Made by a program: the position numbers and the translations under genes
Notes under the pieces: generated by a model
What the model was told of the DNA's origin: nothing
Seen by the model: only the letters and a program-made list of their open reading frames with translations
Databases searched by the model: none
Assembly: GCF_003994255.1 (NCBI RefSeq)
Contig: NZ_ML133856.1
Coordinates: 124,001 to 188,000, forward strand
DNA: 64,000 nucleotides
DNA from: Brachybacterium paraconglomeratum
Lineage (GTDB): Bacteria > Actinomycetota > Actinomycetes > Actinomycetales > Dermabacteraceae
Direction: 5' to 3'
Part shown: positions 34,109-41,952 of the stretch, in pieces
How positions within the stretch are numbered: position 1 is the stretch's first letter
Layout: every line of letters starts with the position of its first letter

Positions 34109-34260
34109 CGGGTCTCCTTCGGGAGCGCGTGGTGGGTGATGGTCACGGCAGGCTGCTCGCCCGGCCGCTTCATGACGGTCTGCGAGGGGCCGCAGGGGCA
34201 GTCGAGGGTCCTGTCGTGCCGGCGGGTCTGCCGAGCGGGGATCTGGTGGAGGACGTGCAT
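34105..34260 (-). CDS. small hypothetical protein
   Basis: 51 residues: MHVLHQIPARQTRRHDRTLD, a CPCGP pair, then VTITHHALPKETR. Its stop overlaps the next start (ATGA) and its start overlaps the WhiB stop. Cys pair with several His suggests metal binding. Not recognised. Confidence 0.6.
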   Translation of the reverse strand: MHVLHQIPARQTRRHDRTLDCPCGPSQTVMKRPGEQPAVTITHHALPKETR

Positions 34261-34502
34261 CACGCGGCCTCCGCGCTGGTCTTCATGCGGCGGCGTTCGT
34301 TCTCGGACGTGCCGCCCCAGATCCCGGTCTCGCCCTGCTCGAGCGCGAGGGCGAGGCACTGGGCACGGACCGGGCAGCGGCGGCAGATCGCCTTCGCCTC
34401 CCTCGTCGAGCCGCCCTTGTCGGGGAACCAGAGGTCCCCGTCGACCTGGGCGCACAGCGCGTTGGCCATCCACGGCTCGGGCCGGGCCAGGGTTCCGTCC
34501 AT
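34260..34502 (-). CDS. whiB: phage WhiB-family iron-sulfur regulator
   Basis: 80 residues from ATG 34502, which overlaps the upstream stop; a start at 34538 is possible. The four cluster ligands are C17, C40, C43 and C49 (LCAQVD, ICRRCPVRAQC), followed by the turn GIWGGTS and a basic end (NERRRMK). WhiB proteins bind a 4Fe-4S cluster and sigma factor SigA. Phage copies, such as that of mycobacteriophage TM4, can block the host WhiB2 and hinder septation. Here it may redirect host transcription early in infection. Confidence 0.93.
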   Translation of the reverse strand: MDGTLARPEPWMANALCAQVDGDLWFPDKGGSTREAKAICRRCPVRAQCLALALEQGETGIWGGTSENERRRMKTSAEAA

Positions 34503-34852
34503 CACGACGCCACCTCCTGCAGGTGCTTGCTGATCCACTTCGCGAGCAGGGGATGGGCCTGCTCGTGCTCGTACGCCATCTCCGCCGCGCGGCGGCGCAC
34601 CTCCGCGACGGGGCGGCGGGACACCGCGGCCTGCGAGACGACGACGAAGTCGCCGGCGCCGGTCCGGTCGATCCGGACCGTGGGGTCGCCGGGCAGCAGC
34701 TCCACGCCCTCCGCCTCAGCGAGCTCGAGGAACGGCCACCGCACATGCCGGGCCAGCCGCTCCCTCGTCAAGCCGCCGTAGTACGGGAACGTCGCCACGA
34801 ACCGGCCACGCGCCGTGATCGCTCCGGACACGGCCTGCTGGGCCGCGCTCAT
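34502..34852 (-). CDS. hypothetical phage protein
   Basis: 116 residues starting MSAAQQAVSGAITARGRFVA with GGAGGTG six bases ahead, so it is a separate gene even though its frame is open far upstream. Later parts: WPFLELAEAEGVELLPGDP, AEVRRRAAEMAYEHEQAHPL. Mixed alpha/beta; no known domain. Its stop overlaps the WhiB start (TGATG). Confidence 0.68.
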   Translation of the reverse strand: MSAAQQAVSGAITARGRFVATFPYYGGLTRERLARHVRWPFLELAEAEGVELLPGDPTVRIDRTGAGDFVVVSQAAVSRRPVAEVRRRAAEMAYEHEQAHPLLAKWISKHLQEVAS

Positions 34853-35767
34853 GCCGCCACCTCCGAGACCTCGGGGGAGCGGAGCTTGCCCGCGCGGTGA
34901 CCGCGGACCACCGCGCGATACCGCGCCGACTCCCACGCCCCCCCAGCCCAGACGGCGCGCCGCCCGGTCGAGGTCCTCACCCGTGGACGCGAGGAACACG
35001 AGCTCATCCAGGCGGGCGTCCATGTCGTCGCCTTCGGGCTCGAGAACAGTCGGCTCCGCGGCCGGGTCGTCGATCAGCTCGTCATCCCAGGCGGCCGGCG
35101 GCGCCCACTGCTGCTGCTCCGCCTCGCGGAGGATGCGGGAGACCGCCGAGCGCTCGGCGCGCGTCGCCGACGGCGGCGCCTGATCCCACAGCTCCTCGTA
35201 CAGCGCATGCACGCGCCGCGCCGAGCTGAGCGAGCACCACTCGGCGACCATCAGCCGGCCCGCCGTCGTCGGCGTGAACCCGCCACGGCGCGAGAGCTCC
35301 GCACGGCACCAGCCCATCGCCGCGAGAGCCTGCATGCGGCGCCGCGTCCCCGTCGCATCGAGCTGCCGCTGCGGAGCGACGGCAGCGGCCGACGGCGCGA
35401 CAGCGAGGAGCGCCTCGGCCGTCGCCCGGCGCACCGACCGCAGCTCCCCATCACGAGGCCCCCGGGACCCGACGACGATCGCCTGGATCATCCGCGCATG
35501 GACACCCGACAGCTCCGCGAGGCGGCGCGTGCCGATCCCGCGACCGCGCAGCACCTTGATGTGCTCCTGCACCGGCCCGATCGGCAGGAACGACGCCCCC
35601 TCCCGGGCGAGACGGATCCGCGACTCCGCGCGGTATCGGCGCGCCGCGTCCATGCACGGCGGGCAGCCACAGCCGCACGACGCGTAGCAGGTGTACTCGC
35701 CGTGGACGTGCCGCACCCGCGGGCACTCGCACACCACCGGCACACTCGACCGAGACCGGGCCGGCAT
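34849..35767 (-). pseudogene. HTH DNA-binding protein, apparent frameshift in a G7 run
   Basis: The gene starts MPARSRSSVPVVCECPRVRH at 35767 (TGATG overlap with the exonuclease stop). It has Cys-rich CYASCGCGCPPC, an HTH (GIGTRRLAELSGVHARMIQA) and a second HTH (RAELSRRGGFTPTTAGRLMV). At the C-terminus, RAARRLGW would continue WESARYRAVVRGHRAGKLRS and stop with ATGA overlap onto the next start at 34852 if the run of seven C (34938-34944, G on the coding strand) had six. As given, the frame instead runs into Gly/Arg/Pro-rich sequence with poor third-position GC and fuses with the next gene. Either a sequence error, a real mutation, or +1 frameshifting. Confidence 0.75.
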
Positions 35768-36345
35768 CAGACCGTCACCGCCGTCTCGGTCAGCGCGTCC
35801 CACCAGGCACGCGCCCACATCGCATCACCCATCGCGGTGTGCGCGACGTCCGCCGCGGGCGGCTGCACCCCAGCGATCCGGGACAGCTCGTAGGAGCCCG
35901 CGGTCAGGCCGACCGTCGCGAACGGGGACCCGGCCTCGCGAGCCTGCGTCCACGTCACGAGGTCGATCGGATGGTGATGCCAGGCCGGAGAGTGGCCCCA
36001 GCGGCCGAGCATCGCGGCGAGGATCGGCAGGTCGTAGCCCGCGACGTTCGAGCCGACGACGGTGCAGCCCGGCGTGAGGCGACGCGACAGCCACAGCGCC
36101 GCCATCTCCTCCGACAGCCAGCGAGCACGGCCATCCCGCACCCGTCGCTCCTCGAAGCGACCCACGGCGAGCGCACGCGGATCCGCGTCGGTGAGGTCGA
36201 CGTCGGAGACCATGATCCAGGTGCGCTGCTCGGTGCCGTCGATGCGGCGTTCGATCGTGGCGATCTCCCACGGCCTCGCCGAGTGCACGTCCAGGGACGT
36301 CGCCTCGATGTCGAGGAACACCAGCTTCCTGTCGATGCGGAGCAT
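35767..36345 (-). CDS. DnaQ-like 3'-5' exonuclease
   Basis: 192 residues. DEDDh motifs: FLDIEATSLD (Asp and Glu, Exo I), VVGSNVAGYDLPIL (Asp, Exo II) and AHTAMGDAMW (His and Asp, Exo III). RNase T/DnaQ-type enzymes trim 3' ends of DNA or RNA. One-base overlap with the clamp-like gene ahead suggests a joint role in phage replication or repair. Confidence 0.87.
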   Translation of the reverse strand: MLRIDRKLVFLDIEATSLDVHSARPWEIATIERRIDGTEQRTWIMVSDVDLTDADPRALAVGRFEERRVRDGRARWLSEEMAALWLSRRLTPGCTVVGSNVAGYDLPILAAMLGRWGHSPAWHHHPIDLVTWTQAREAGSPFATVGLTAGSYELSRIAGVQPPAADVAHTAMGDAMWARAWWDALTETAVTV

Positions 36346-37091
36346 CAGAGCGCCCCCTCATCGATGACCTCGCGCAGACGCTCCCGCCACTCGGCGAGGG
36401 ACCGCTCATCGATCCACGGCGCCCGGTGCTCGTCGTCCTCGCGGTGCTCGCTCGAGGGGACGTAGGCAACGAAGTCCTCCGCGAGGGGGAACACCGCCGT
36501 GCGGCCCAGCATCCGCAGATGCAGCTCGACGCCGAGCGCCGTCGCGGCCCGCGCCACCCGACCCCACTGCGCCGGCGAGAAGAAGATCCCCGAGTCCAGC
36601 GCGATAGCAGGGCGCGGGTCCAGGCCGCGCTGCACCACCTCGAACGCCTGCAGCGCGAGGTCGAACGACGACTTGTCGCCGCGCTCGAGCGTCATTGGGT
36701 CCTCCGCGACGTCGACCGTCAGCGACGACCCATCGATCAGGCCCGACACGTCCCGGATCGTCATCTGCCGATCCGACACCTCGACCGCGAGGCGGTACTC
36801 CTGCGCGGAGACCTCCTTCGGGAGCGTCACCTTGAACACCGAGAGGATCGCCTTCACCTGCGCGGCCGGGATCGAGAACGCCCCGAACCCGTCGTCGTCC
36901 TCGGTCTGCACCAGGCCGGCCGCCGCCGCGCCGCCGTTCAGCGCCGCCAGGGACAGCCCGTCGTGCCGGGATAAGCAGCGCACCGCCGCGTAGGACGGGA
37001 AGTCCTGCGGCCGCGCCTGGAACAGCCCCACGGCGCCGAGCATCCGGCAGAACTCGAGGCCGTACACCTCGAACGAGATCGACGTGCTCAC
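36345..37091 (-). CDS. sliding clamp-like protein (DnaN-like, tentative)
   Basis: 248 residues. FEVYGLEFCRMLGAVGLFQ, SLAALNGGAAAAGLVQTED, FSIPAAQVKAILSVFKV, YRLAVEVSDRQMTIRDVSGL follow the helix-strand rhythm of a beta-clamp domain, and related actinophage proteins are called DNA polymerase III clamp-like. It is shorter than host DnaN (about 370-390), so would form two domains at most. Coupled to the exonuclease gene. No polymerase gene is found in the prophage, so it would act with host polymerase. Confidence 0.55.
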   Translation of the reverse strand: MSTSISFEVYGLEFCRMLGAVGLFQARPQDFPSYAAVRCLSRHDGLSLAALNGGAAAAGLVQTEDDDGFGAFSIPAAQVKAILSVFKVTLPKEVSAQEYRLAVEVSDRQMTIRDVSGLIDGSSLTVDVAEDPMTLERGDKSSFDLALQAFEVVQRGLDPRPAIALDSGIFFSPAQWGRVARAATALGVELHLRMLGRTAVFPLAEDFVAYVPSSEHREDDEHRAPWIDERSLAEWRERLREVIDEGAL

Positions 37092-37390
37092 GCTGCCTCA
37101 CCGCCCTCGGCGAGCTCGTAGGTCGCCTCGAAGATGTCGGGCTTGCATGGGTAGAACTCGCCCTGCACGCCGCGGATCACGTAGTCGCCCAGCGCCGCGA
37201 TCATGTCGCCTTCGAGCGTGCGGATCAGCAGATGGGACTCACCGTCGCCGCAGTTCAGATGCAGGTAGGCAGTCCCGCCTTCACGGCGAATCCAACGGAG
37301 GACCGTCTCGATGCTGTCGACGGGGTTGATGACCCGCATCGCCACGATCTCGACGGGCTTCTTCCGGAACCTGGTGGGTCGGATGTTCAT
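37088..37390 (-). CDS. conserved phage protein (GDYVIRGVQGEFYPCK family)
   Basis: 100 residues: RFRKKPVEIVAMRVINPVDS, then GDYVIRGVQGEFYPCKPDIF and ATYELA. This is a very widespread small phage protein family of unknown function, easily known by its G-[DE]-[YW]-[IV]-[IV]-R-G...GEFYPCKPDIFE block. ATGA overlaps on both sides. Confidence 0.85.
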   Translation of the reverse strand: MNIRPTRFRKKPVEIVAMRVINPVDSIETVLRWIRREGGTAYLHLNCGDGESHLLIRTLEGDMIAALGDYVIRGVQGEFYPCKPDIFEATYELAEGGEAA

Positions 37391-38859
37391 GCCGCCTCAC
37401 CGCCCTCGGCGAGCGCAGCGTCGCCCTCGGCGCTGTCGGCCGGGTCGGCGTCGTGGGGGATGCCGGTGGCGAGGAGGATGGCCTGCTGCTCGACGGGGGT
37501 CCACTCGTAGCCGCTGAGCTCGAGGAGCTGGCGGAGCTTCGAGGTGGCGGTCCAGTAGGAGGAGCCGGCACGGCCGAGGGTCATGGCGCGGTGGTCGGAC
37601 TTGAGCGTCCACCAGTGCGTCTCGAGCCAGGACAGGACGGGGAGCGGCCAGGTGGTGAGCGCCTTGGTCACCTTGGGCTTGCCCTCGGCGCCGGTGAGCG
37701 CCTCGAGGAGCGCGATGGCGTCCTTGTCGTCGCCGTAGCCGTTCCAGCCCTGCTTGGCGAGCCTGGCGGCGGTGGCGTCGGTGGCTTCCTTCGTGAGGTC
37801 GAGGCCGGGGAGGGTGGCGGCGAGGTGACGTTCACGGTGGACCTTCGCGGTGGCGAAGTCCTCGGCGTCGAGGTCGTCCCACGGGTCGGCGGGCTCGGGC
37901 TCCGGGGCGGGGGCTTCGGCGGGGCTGTCGTTGGGGTGGAGGGTCTTCTGCTGGTCGCAGCCGACGACGAGCGTGCCGACGGGGACGTGGCCCAGGACCG
38001 GGACGCGGATGCCGGATTGGGTGATGATCACGCCGCAGTGCCCGGGGCAGTCGGCGTGTTCGTCAGCGAGGAGCGAGACCCACTCGCCAGGGTCGGTCTG
38101 GCCGTCCTTGGCCGCCTCCTCGATTGCGGGGGTGGCCCAGACGCCTGCCTCCACGAGATCGGTGAGGCCGACGGCCGCCTCGGCGATGCGGAGGCCGCGC
38201 TTCTTCGCCTCCTTACGGGAAGTGGCGGCGCGGTCGCGGTCCTCGCGGCGGCGTCGCGCTGCGGAGACCTCCCAGTCGAACTGGTAGGTGCCGGCCGTGC
38301 GCTCGAGCTCTTCCACGGCCTCGGGGTCGTCGCTGTACTCCGCGATCACGAGCGCGTCGTCGACGGTGATCTGGCCGCGGTGGACCTTGTCCCCGGTGTC
38401 GTCGGCGAGCTTCGAGAGTTTCGCCCGCTCCTTCACGCGCTGCTTGCCGAGCGCGGTCTGCTTCGCGACCTCGGCCTGGGTCATGCCCAGGTCGAGCATG
38501 TCCTGGACGAGGCGGGCCTCCTCCACGGCGGTGAGCTGGTCGCGGAGGATGTTCTCCGTCGCGATGAACGCGAGCTGCGCCTTCGGGTCTGTGAGGTCGC
38601 CGCGGATCTGCACCGGGACTTCGGTGAGGCCGAGGGCGTGCGCGGCGGTGAGGCGGCGGTGGCCGCCGAGGACGACGAAGTCGGTCCAGCTGTCGTCCCG
38701 CGGTGCGGCGACGAGGGGGACTTCGATGCCGTGCTCCCGGATCGACTCGGTCAGGTCCTCCACCTGCGCGGCGTCGATGCGGGGGTTCTGCTCATGCGGG
38801 TGGAGCACGTCGACGTGCACCATCTGCACCTGCTCCATGACTCCCTGGATCTGCTCCAT
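37387..38859 (-). CDS. ParB-like protein
   Basis: 490 residues from ATG 38859 (TGATG overlap). N-terminal ParB/Srx fold: LHPHEQNPRIDAAQVEDLTE, VVLGGHRRLTAAHALGLTEV, then the HTH part FIATENILRDQLTAVEEARL and DLGMTQAEVAKQTALGKQRV. A long helical, Pro-rich C-terminal half has a C-x3-C pair and no clear domain. No ParA or parS is seen, and the prophage is integrated, so a role in regulation or as a CTPase/nuclease during replication is more likely than partition. Confidence 0.85.
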   Translation of the reverse strand: MEQIQGVMEQVQMVHVDVLHPHEQNPRIDAAQVEDLTESIREHGIEVPLVAAPRDDSWTDFVVLGGHRRLTAAHALGLTEVPVQIRGDLTDPKAQLAFIATENILRDQLTAVEEARLVQDMLDLGMTQAEVAKQTALGKQRVKERAKLSKLADDTGDKVHRGQITVDDALVIAEYSDDPEAVEELERTAGTYQFDWEVSAARRRREDRDRAATSRKEAKKRGLRIAEAAVGLTDLVEAGVWATPAIEEAAKDGQTDPGEWVSLLADEHADCPGHCGVIITQSGIRVPVLGHVPVGTLVVGCDQQKTLHPNDSPAEAPAPEPEPADPWDDLDAEDFATAKVHRERHLAATLPGLDLTKEATDATAARLAKQGWNGYGDDKDAIALLEALTGAEGKPKVTKALTTWPLPVLSWLETHWWTLKSDHRAMTLGRAGSSYWTATSKLRQLLELSGYEWTPVEQQAILLATGIPHDADPADSAEGDAALAEGGEAA

Positions 38860-39308
38860 CACTCCTGCTCCTCCTGGTCTTCGCCGGCCTCCATGGCCCG
38901 GCGCCTGATCTGTCCGGAGATCTCGTCTCCGAGCCCGCGCAGCCGATGGCCGAGCGCGAGCAAGTCCCTGTCCTCCATCACTGGGAGCGCCGCAGCGACT
39001 TCCCGTACGAGCCCCGCCGTGACCTCGTCTCGCCACCGCCCGCACTTCGCGTTGTGGTGGTTCCCGCGCCACGACTGGTCCATGTCGCCCCGCTCACCGG
39101 GCGCGCGGTACTTGCACAGCAGCCCGCCGTGCGCGTCCCGCCACACCTCGTAGGTCCCGACCCCGCCGTCGAGCTGGTAGCGCACCGGCTCGAGCGGCGT
39201 CCAGACCTTCCCGTGCAGCCCCCACGCCCACCACACATCCGCACCGCAGTCCTCACAGACCGGTGCCGGACGCGCGGGGCGCGGAGTTCCGGGGCGACGA
39301 CTCCTCAC
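38859..39308 (-). CDS. zinc-ribbon-like phage protein
   Basis: 149 residues. The GTG at 39308 overlaps the upstream stop (GTGA). VCEDCGADVWWAWGLHGKVW gives a C-x2-C knuckle, followed by GTYEVWRDAHGGLLCKYRAP and HHNAKCGRWRDEV that supply two further Cys; the C-terminus is helical and acidic. A four-Cys zinc ribbon is likely. Role unknown. Confidence 0.65.
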   Translation of the reverse strand: MRSRRPGTPRPARPAPVCEDCGADVWWAWGLHGKVWTPLEPVRYQLDGGVGTYEVWRDAHGGLLCKYRAPGERGDMDQSWRGNHHNAKCGRWRDEVTAGLVREVAAALPVMEDRDLLALGHRLRGLGDEISGQIRRRAMEAGEDQEEQE

Positions 39309-39478
39309 CGGCCGGCCACCTCCCGGCGAGCGCGGCGCCGCACCTCGGCGGCGAGCGCGGCCGAGTCGCCGAGCGTGCAGTCGAGGAGCGCCCAGACCAC
39401 GAAGCTGATCGCGCCGATGATCACGCCGGCGAGCACGACCCGCGCGGCCAGGGTCAGAAGGATCAGGAGCGCGCTCAT
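39305..39478 (-). CDS. small membrane protein
   Basis: 57 residues: MSALLILLTLAARVVLAGVI then IGAISFVVWALLDCTLGD, two close hydrophobic segments, and a basic tail (EVRRRARREVAGR). ATGA overlap with the gene ahead and GTGA with the gene behind. Short, but both overlaps and the preserved frame support it. Confidence 0.6.
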   Translation of the reverse strand: MSALLILLTLAARVVLAGVIIGAISFVVWALLDCTLGDSAALAAEVRRRARREVAGR

Positions 39479-39717
39479 GCCCCCTCACCCCCGCCCGGTC
39501 GGGCCTTGCCCGCGGGGTGTGCGGCCTCGGCGCGGCGGTGTTCGGCGTCGTGGTCGCGCTTCACGCGGGACGCCTCGGCCTTCACGTGCTCGACGCGGGA
39601 GAACCCGCACGAGCAGCCGACGATGAACCGCAGGTCCTCGTCCCGGAACCCCGCCTTCGTCACCTGGGCGCGGGGGAGACGGCGGCCGGTGGGGAAGGGG
39701 AGCAGGTGGCCGGTCAT
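39475..39717 (-). CDS. small Cys/His-containing phage protein
   Basis: 80 residues: MTGHLLPFPTGRRLPRAQVT, DLRFIVGCSCGFSRVEHVKA and RVKRDHDAEHRRAEAAHP. The C-S-C...H...H arrangement resembles a classical C2H2-type finger (C-x-C, then His 20-25 residues later), known from small actinophage proteins. Four-base overlaps on both sides. Confidence 0.65.
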   Translation of the reverse strand: MTGHLLPFPTGRRLPRAQVTKAGFRDEDLRFIVGCSCGFSRVEHVKAEASRVKRDHDAEHRRAEAAHPAGKARPGGGEGA

Positions 39718-39998
39718 GCCGCACGCCCCCGTCGTCGGCCGGCCTGCGCCGAGGAGCGCGCGTTGCGCGGCGAGAACATCAGCGGGCCCGCGGGCTCGAG
39801 CTCGACGGCCTCGGGCTCCGGGTGCTGGACGTGCTCGGCGAGGAGCGCGTCGACGGCGTCCGCGGGGATGAGGTACGTCGTGCCGGGCATGATCTGCACA
39901 GCCGGCAGCAGGCCGCGCTGCACGTACCGGCGCACCGAGTACTTGGAGCAGCGGAGGATCTCCGCGACCTCCACGGTCGTGAGGTGTTTCGTGGTCAT
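39714..39998 (-). CDS. MerR-like helix-turn-helix protein (excisionase-type)
   Basis: 94 residues: HLTTVEVAEILRCSKYSVRR, then YVQRGLLPAVQIMPGTTYLI and ADAVDALLAEH form a winged HTH of the excisionase/HTH_17 family, then a disordered basic tail. It may be the excisionase of this phage, although it lies 5.5 kb from the integrase; a transcription role is equally possible. Confidence 0.78.
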   Translation of the reverse strand: MTTKHLTTVEVAEILRCSKYSVRRYVQRGLLPAVQIMPGTTYLIPADAVDALLAEHVQHPEPEAVELEPAGPLMFSPRNARSSAQAGRRRGRAA

Positions 39999-40123
39999 GA
40001 CGGGTCCTTCCTGTGCTTCGGGGCGGTCTCCGCAAGGGCGCGGAACAGGTCGCGGGCGCGGCGGCGGGGGCCTCGGTGCCGGCCACTAGGGCGGGGGAGC
40101 GCTCGATGGCGCGGGGCGGTCAT
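39995..40123 (-). CDS. very small basic protein
   Basis: 42 residues: MTAPRHRALPRPSGRHRGPR, then ARDLFRALAETAPKHRKD. ATGA overlap with both neighbours, which is the only strong support. Arg/Pro/His-rich start; could be nucleic-acid binding or translational spacer. Confidence 0.42.
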   Translation of the reverse strand: MTAPRHRALPRPSGRHRGPRRRARDLFRALAETAPKHRKDPS

Positions 40124-40905
40124 GCCGCGGCCTGGGGGAGGAGCGGCTGCGGGAGTCCGAGCTTCCGGGCGACGAACCCGAGCCCGGAGGGCTGAACCCG
40201 CGTGGTGTACGAGGTGCCCGTCGTCCCGTCCTGCCGCTCGTAGGAGTGGGCCTTGACCACGAAGTGGTGCATGTACTGCTGATACGGGGTGTTCGCCATC
40301 GCGCCCTTCGCGATCAGGACCCGGGCGTTGCGCAGTTCGGTGAAGAGCTTGTTCTGGGAGAGGCCGAGCATCTTCGCGGCCGAGCCCACGCTGTACGTGC
40401 CGTCCCCTGCGATGAAGCGGTCGTAGCCGTCGGCACGCGGCTCGAGATCCCGGGCATAGGACTCGACCGCCTCGCGTGCCTTCTGCTCGCGCAGCTGCGC
40501 GGCCCGCGCCTCCTTCAGCTGCGTCGCGAGATGGATCAGCGTGTCCGGGTCGGTGAGCACCTCCTCGATCTTCTGCTCGGTGAGGTACCCGCCGTACTGG
40601 CGGATCGCAGGGAGCACGTCGTGCGTGACCCAGCGCTTGAACGCCTTCGCGCCGGCGACCTTCGAGCCAAGCACCGCGGCGTACAGCCCCGGCTCGGAGA
40701 TGACAGTCATCTCCTGATCACCTGAGGGGGTACGCACTGAGCGCGTACCCCTGTCGTCCTCGTCGAGGCGGCGGGTCATGTCCGATGCCATGCGATAGCC
40801 GAGGATCTTCGCGACGTCGGAGGCGACGAACCACGGCTCGCCCTCCACATCGAGCGCACGAACTTCGCGGTCCTCGAACTGGAATGGGATGATGCTGGTG
40901 CTCAC
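40120..40905 (-). CDS. phage antirepressor (Bro-N and KilAC-type domains)
   Basis: 261 residues. Bro-N domain: FQFEDREVRALDVEGEPWFV, ASDVAKILGYRMASDMTRRL, VISEPGLYAAVLGSKVAGAK, FKRWVTHDVLPAIRQYGGYL. C-terminal ANT/KilAC domain: TYSVGSAAKMLGLSQNKLFT, ELRNARVLIAKGAMANTPYQ. Such proteins bind and inactivate the phage repressor. It is the first gene of the dense early operon and lies behind a strong hairpin. Confidence 0.9.
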   Translation of the reverse strand: MSTSIIPFQFEDREVRALDVEGEPWFVASDVAKILGYRMASDMTRRLDEDDRGTRSVRTPSGDQEMTVISEPGLYAAVLGSKVAGAKAFKRWVTHDVLPAIRQYGGYLTEQKIEEVLTDPDTLIHLATQLKEARAAQLREQKAREAVESYARDLEPRADGYDRFIAGDGTYSVGSAAKMLGLSQNKLFTELRNARVLIAKGAMANTPYQQYMHHFVVKAHSYERQDGTTGTSYTTRVQPSGLGFVARKLGLPQPLLPQAAA

Positions 40906-40941
40906 GATCGTTCCTTTCGATAGAGCGGCACTTCGGTGTCA

Positions 40942-40967
40942 GCGCCCCGCCCTGGCCGGCGGGGCGC
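40942..40967. terminator. Hairpin between antirepressor and plus-strand cargo gene
   Basis: Perfect 10-bp stem GCGCCCCGCC/GGCGGGGCGC with loop ctggcc, without a T tract. On the minus strand it lies 37 bp before the antirepressor start and may attenuate transcription arriving from the Cro-like promoter. Confidence 0.5.
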
Positions 40968-41013
40968 ACTTCATGCGCTGAGCCGACGTGGGCTCGATGA
41001 GGAGGGGGAGAAG

Positions 41014-41718
41014 TTGGCAACGAACGCTGCGAAGGAGCTGTTGGCTCTCATCGACACGTGGAAGCACGAAGTGAGCGGAGCGAATCCGTCAGTACTCACG
41101 CAACGCGGCACCTCTACGCGGCTCGGAGATTCCTTGTGGAAGAACGAGCTCGCCGCGGTGCGGCTGCTCCTAGAGATCGAGGCGTTCATCGAAGCGGAGG
41201 AGGACACGCACGAGTACGCGGAGTTCGTCAACGAGCTCCGGCACTTCGTCTTCGTTCCAGAGCAGGGATGGGCGCAGGGACCCGTGAAGCTGAGGGGTTC
41301 GACGCGCCTGGGACTCGTGCAGCTGGGAAAGCTCATGACGCACTCACCGGCCCGATCCCTGAGCCTGACGCCGCTTCAGATCGAGGCCATTCAGGAGGCC
41401 CTTGATGAGTGCGAGAAGATCCTCGACCCGGTGACGGTCGGACAGGACTACGGGCTCCAGCACCTCCGCGAGGTCATTCGCCATCTCAAGCAGCTCCTCG
41501 AAGGAGACGACGTCGACTTCGAGGCCGTCCGCGCTGCGTCGTACGAGGCCGTCGGACTCGTCGCCATCCACGCGAGAGACCTCCCCACGGAAAAGAGAGA
41601 TCGGCTCGCGAGCGCGGTCTGGTCGGTAATCGTCCCGTTCGCCTCGGGCACCGCTGCCGGCGCGTCCGGAAACCTGATCAGCGCGGCCCTCTCGGGAATC
41701 CTGCAGATCGGCGCCTGA
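41014..41718 (+). CDS. protein of unknown function, lower-GC plus-strand cargo
   Basis: 234 residues from TTG 41014, chosen because GGAGGGGGAG lies four bases ahead; an in-frame GTG at 40936 has no such site. Helical protein: AAKELLALIDTWKHEVSGAN, a middle part (HEYAEFVNELRHFVFVPEQG) and LTPLQIEAIQEALDECEKIL, ending in a Gly/Ala/Ile-rich stretch (AVWSVIVPFASGTAAGASGN then LISAALSGILQIGA) that may enter a membrane. It uses many A/T third positions unlike its neighbours, so is likely recent. It points against the early operon and overlaps an antisense frame. A defence or immunity role is only a hypothesis. Confidence 0.75.
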   Translation: MATNAAKELLALIDTWKHEVSGANPSVLTQRGTSTRLGDSLWKNELAAVRLLLEIEAFIEAEEDTHEYAEFVNELRHFVFVPEQGWAQGPVKLRGSTRLGLVQLGKLMTHSPARSLSLTPLQIEAIQEALDECEKILDPVTVGQDYGLQHLREVIRHLKQLLEGDDVDFEAVRAASYEAVGLVAIHARDLPTEKRDRLASAVWSVIVPFASGTAAGASGNLISAALSGILQIGA

Positions 41719-41952
41719 CGACCCAACCGCTTCAGCGGCGCCTCCGTTGACACCTGCGAGCGCGGCGCCGAGCGCGGCGTGGAGGTTGCGCGCCTCGGTG
41801 GGCGTGAGCATGACCAGGACGTCGCCCTCGGGGATCTCGTCCAGGACGTCGAGGGGGATGCCGATGACGTTCTCGCCCCGGACCTTCGCGGCATGGGCCG
41901 TGCCGTCGGTGGGGAAGTCGATGGCCCAGACGGGAGTGCGCTCGGCGCTCAT
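41344..41952 (-). CDS. small early protein whose C-terminus runs antisense into the cargo gene
   Basis: The first 70 residues look native: MSAERTPVWAIDFPTDGTAH, GENVIGIPLDVLDEIPEGDV, MLTPTEARNLHAALGAALAG. After about residue 75, past 41720, the frame stays open only as the complement of the plus-strand gene and turns into low-quality sequence. The natural stop was probably lost when the cargo gene entered. ATGA overlap with the gene ahead supports the start. Function unknown. Confidence 0.5.
   Translation of the reverse strand: MSAERTPVWAIDFPTDGTAHAAKVRGENVIGIPLDVLDEIPEGDVLVMLTPTEARNLHAALGAALAGVNGGAAEAVGSSGADLQDSREGRADQVSGRAGSGARGERDDYRPDRAREPISLFRGEVSRVDGDESDGLVRRSADGLEVDVVSFEELLEMANDLAEVLEPVVLSDRHRVEDLLALIKGLLNGLDLKRRQAQGSGR

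Noticed and set aside
40727-40749. Inverted repeat ggggtacgc/gcgtacccc as a further repressor operator
   Set aside because: It lies in antirepressor coding sequence and does not share the GGTGACAAGTGG arm of the main operator.
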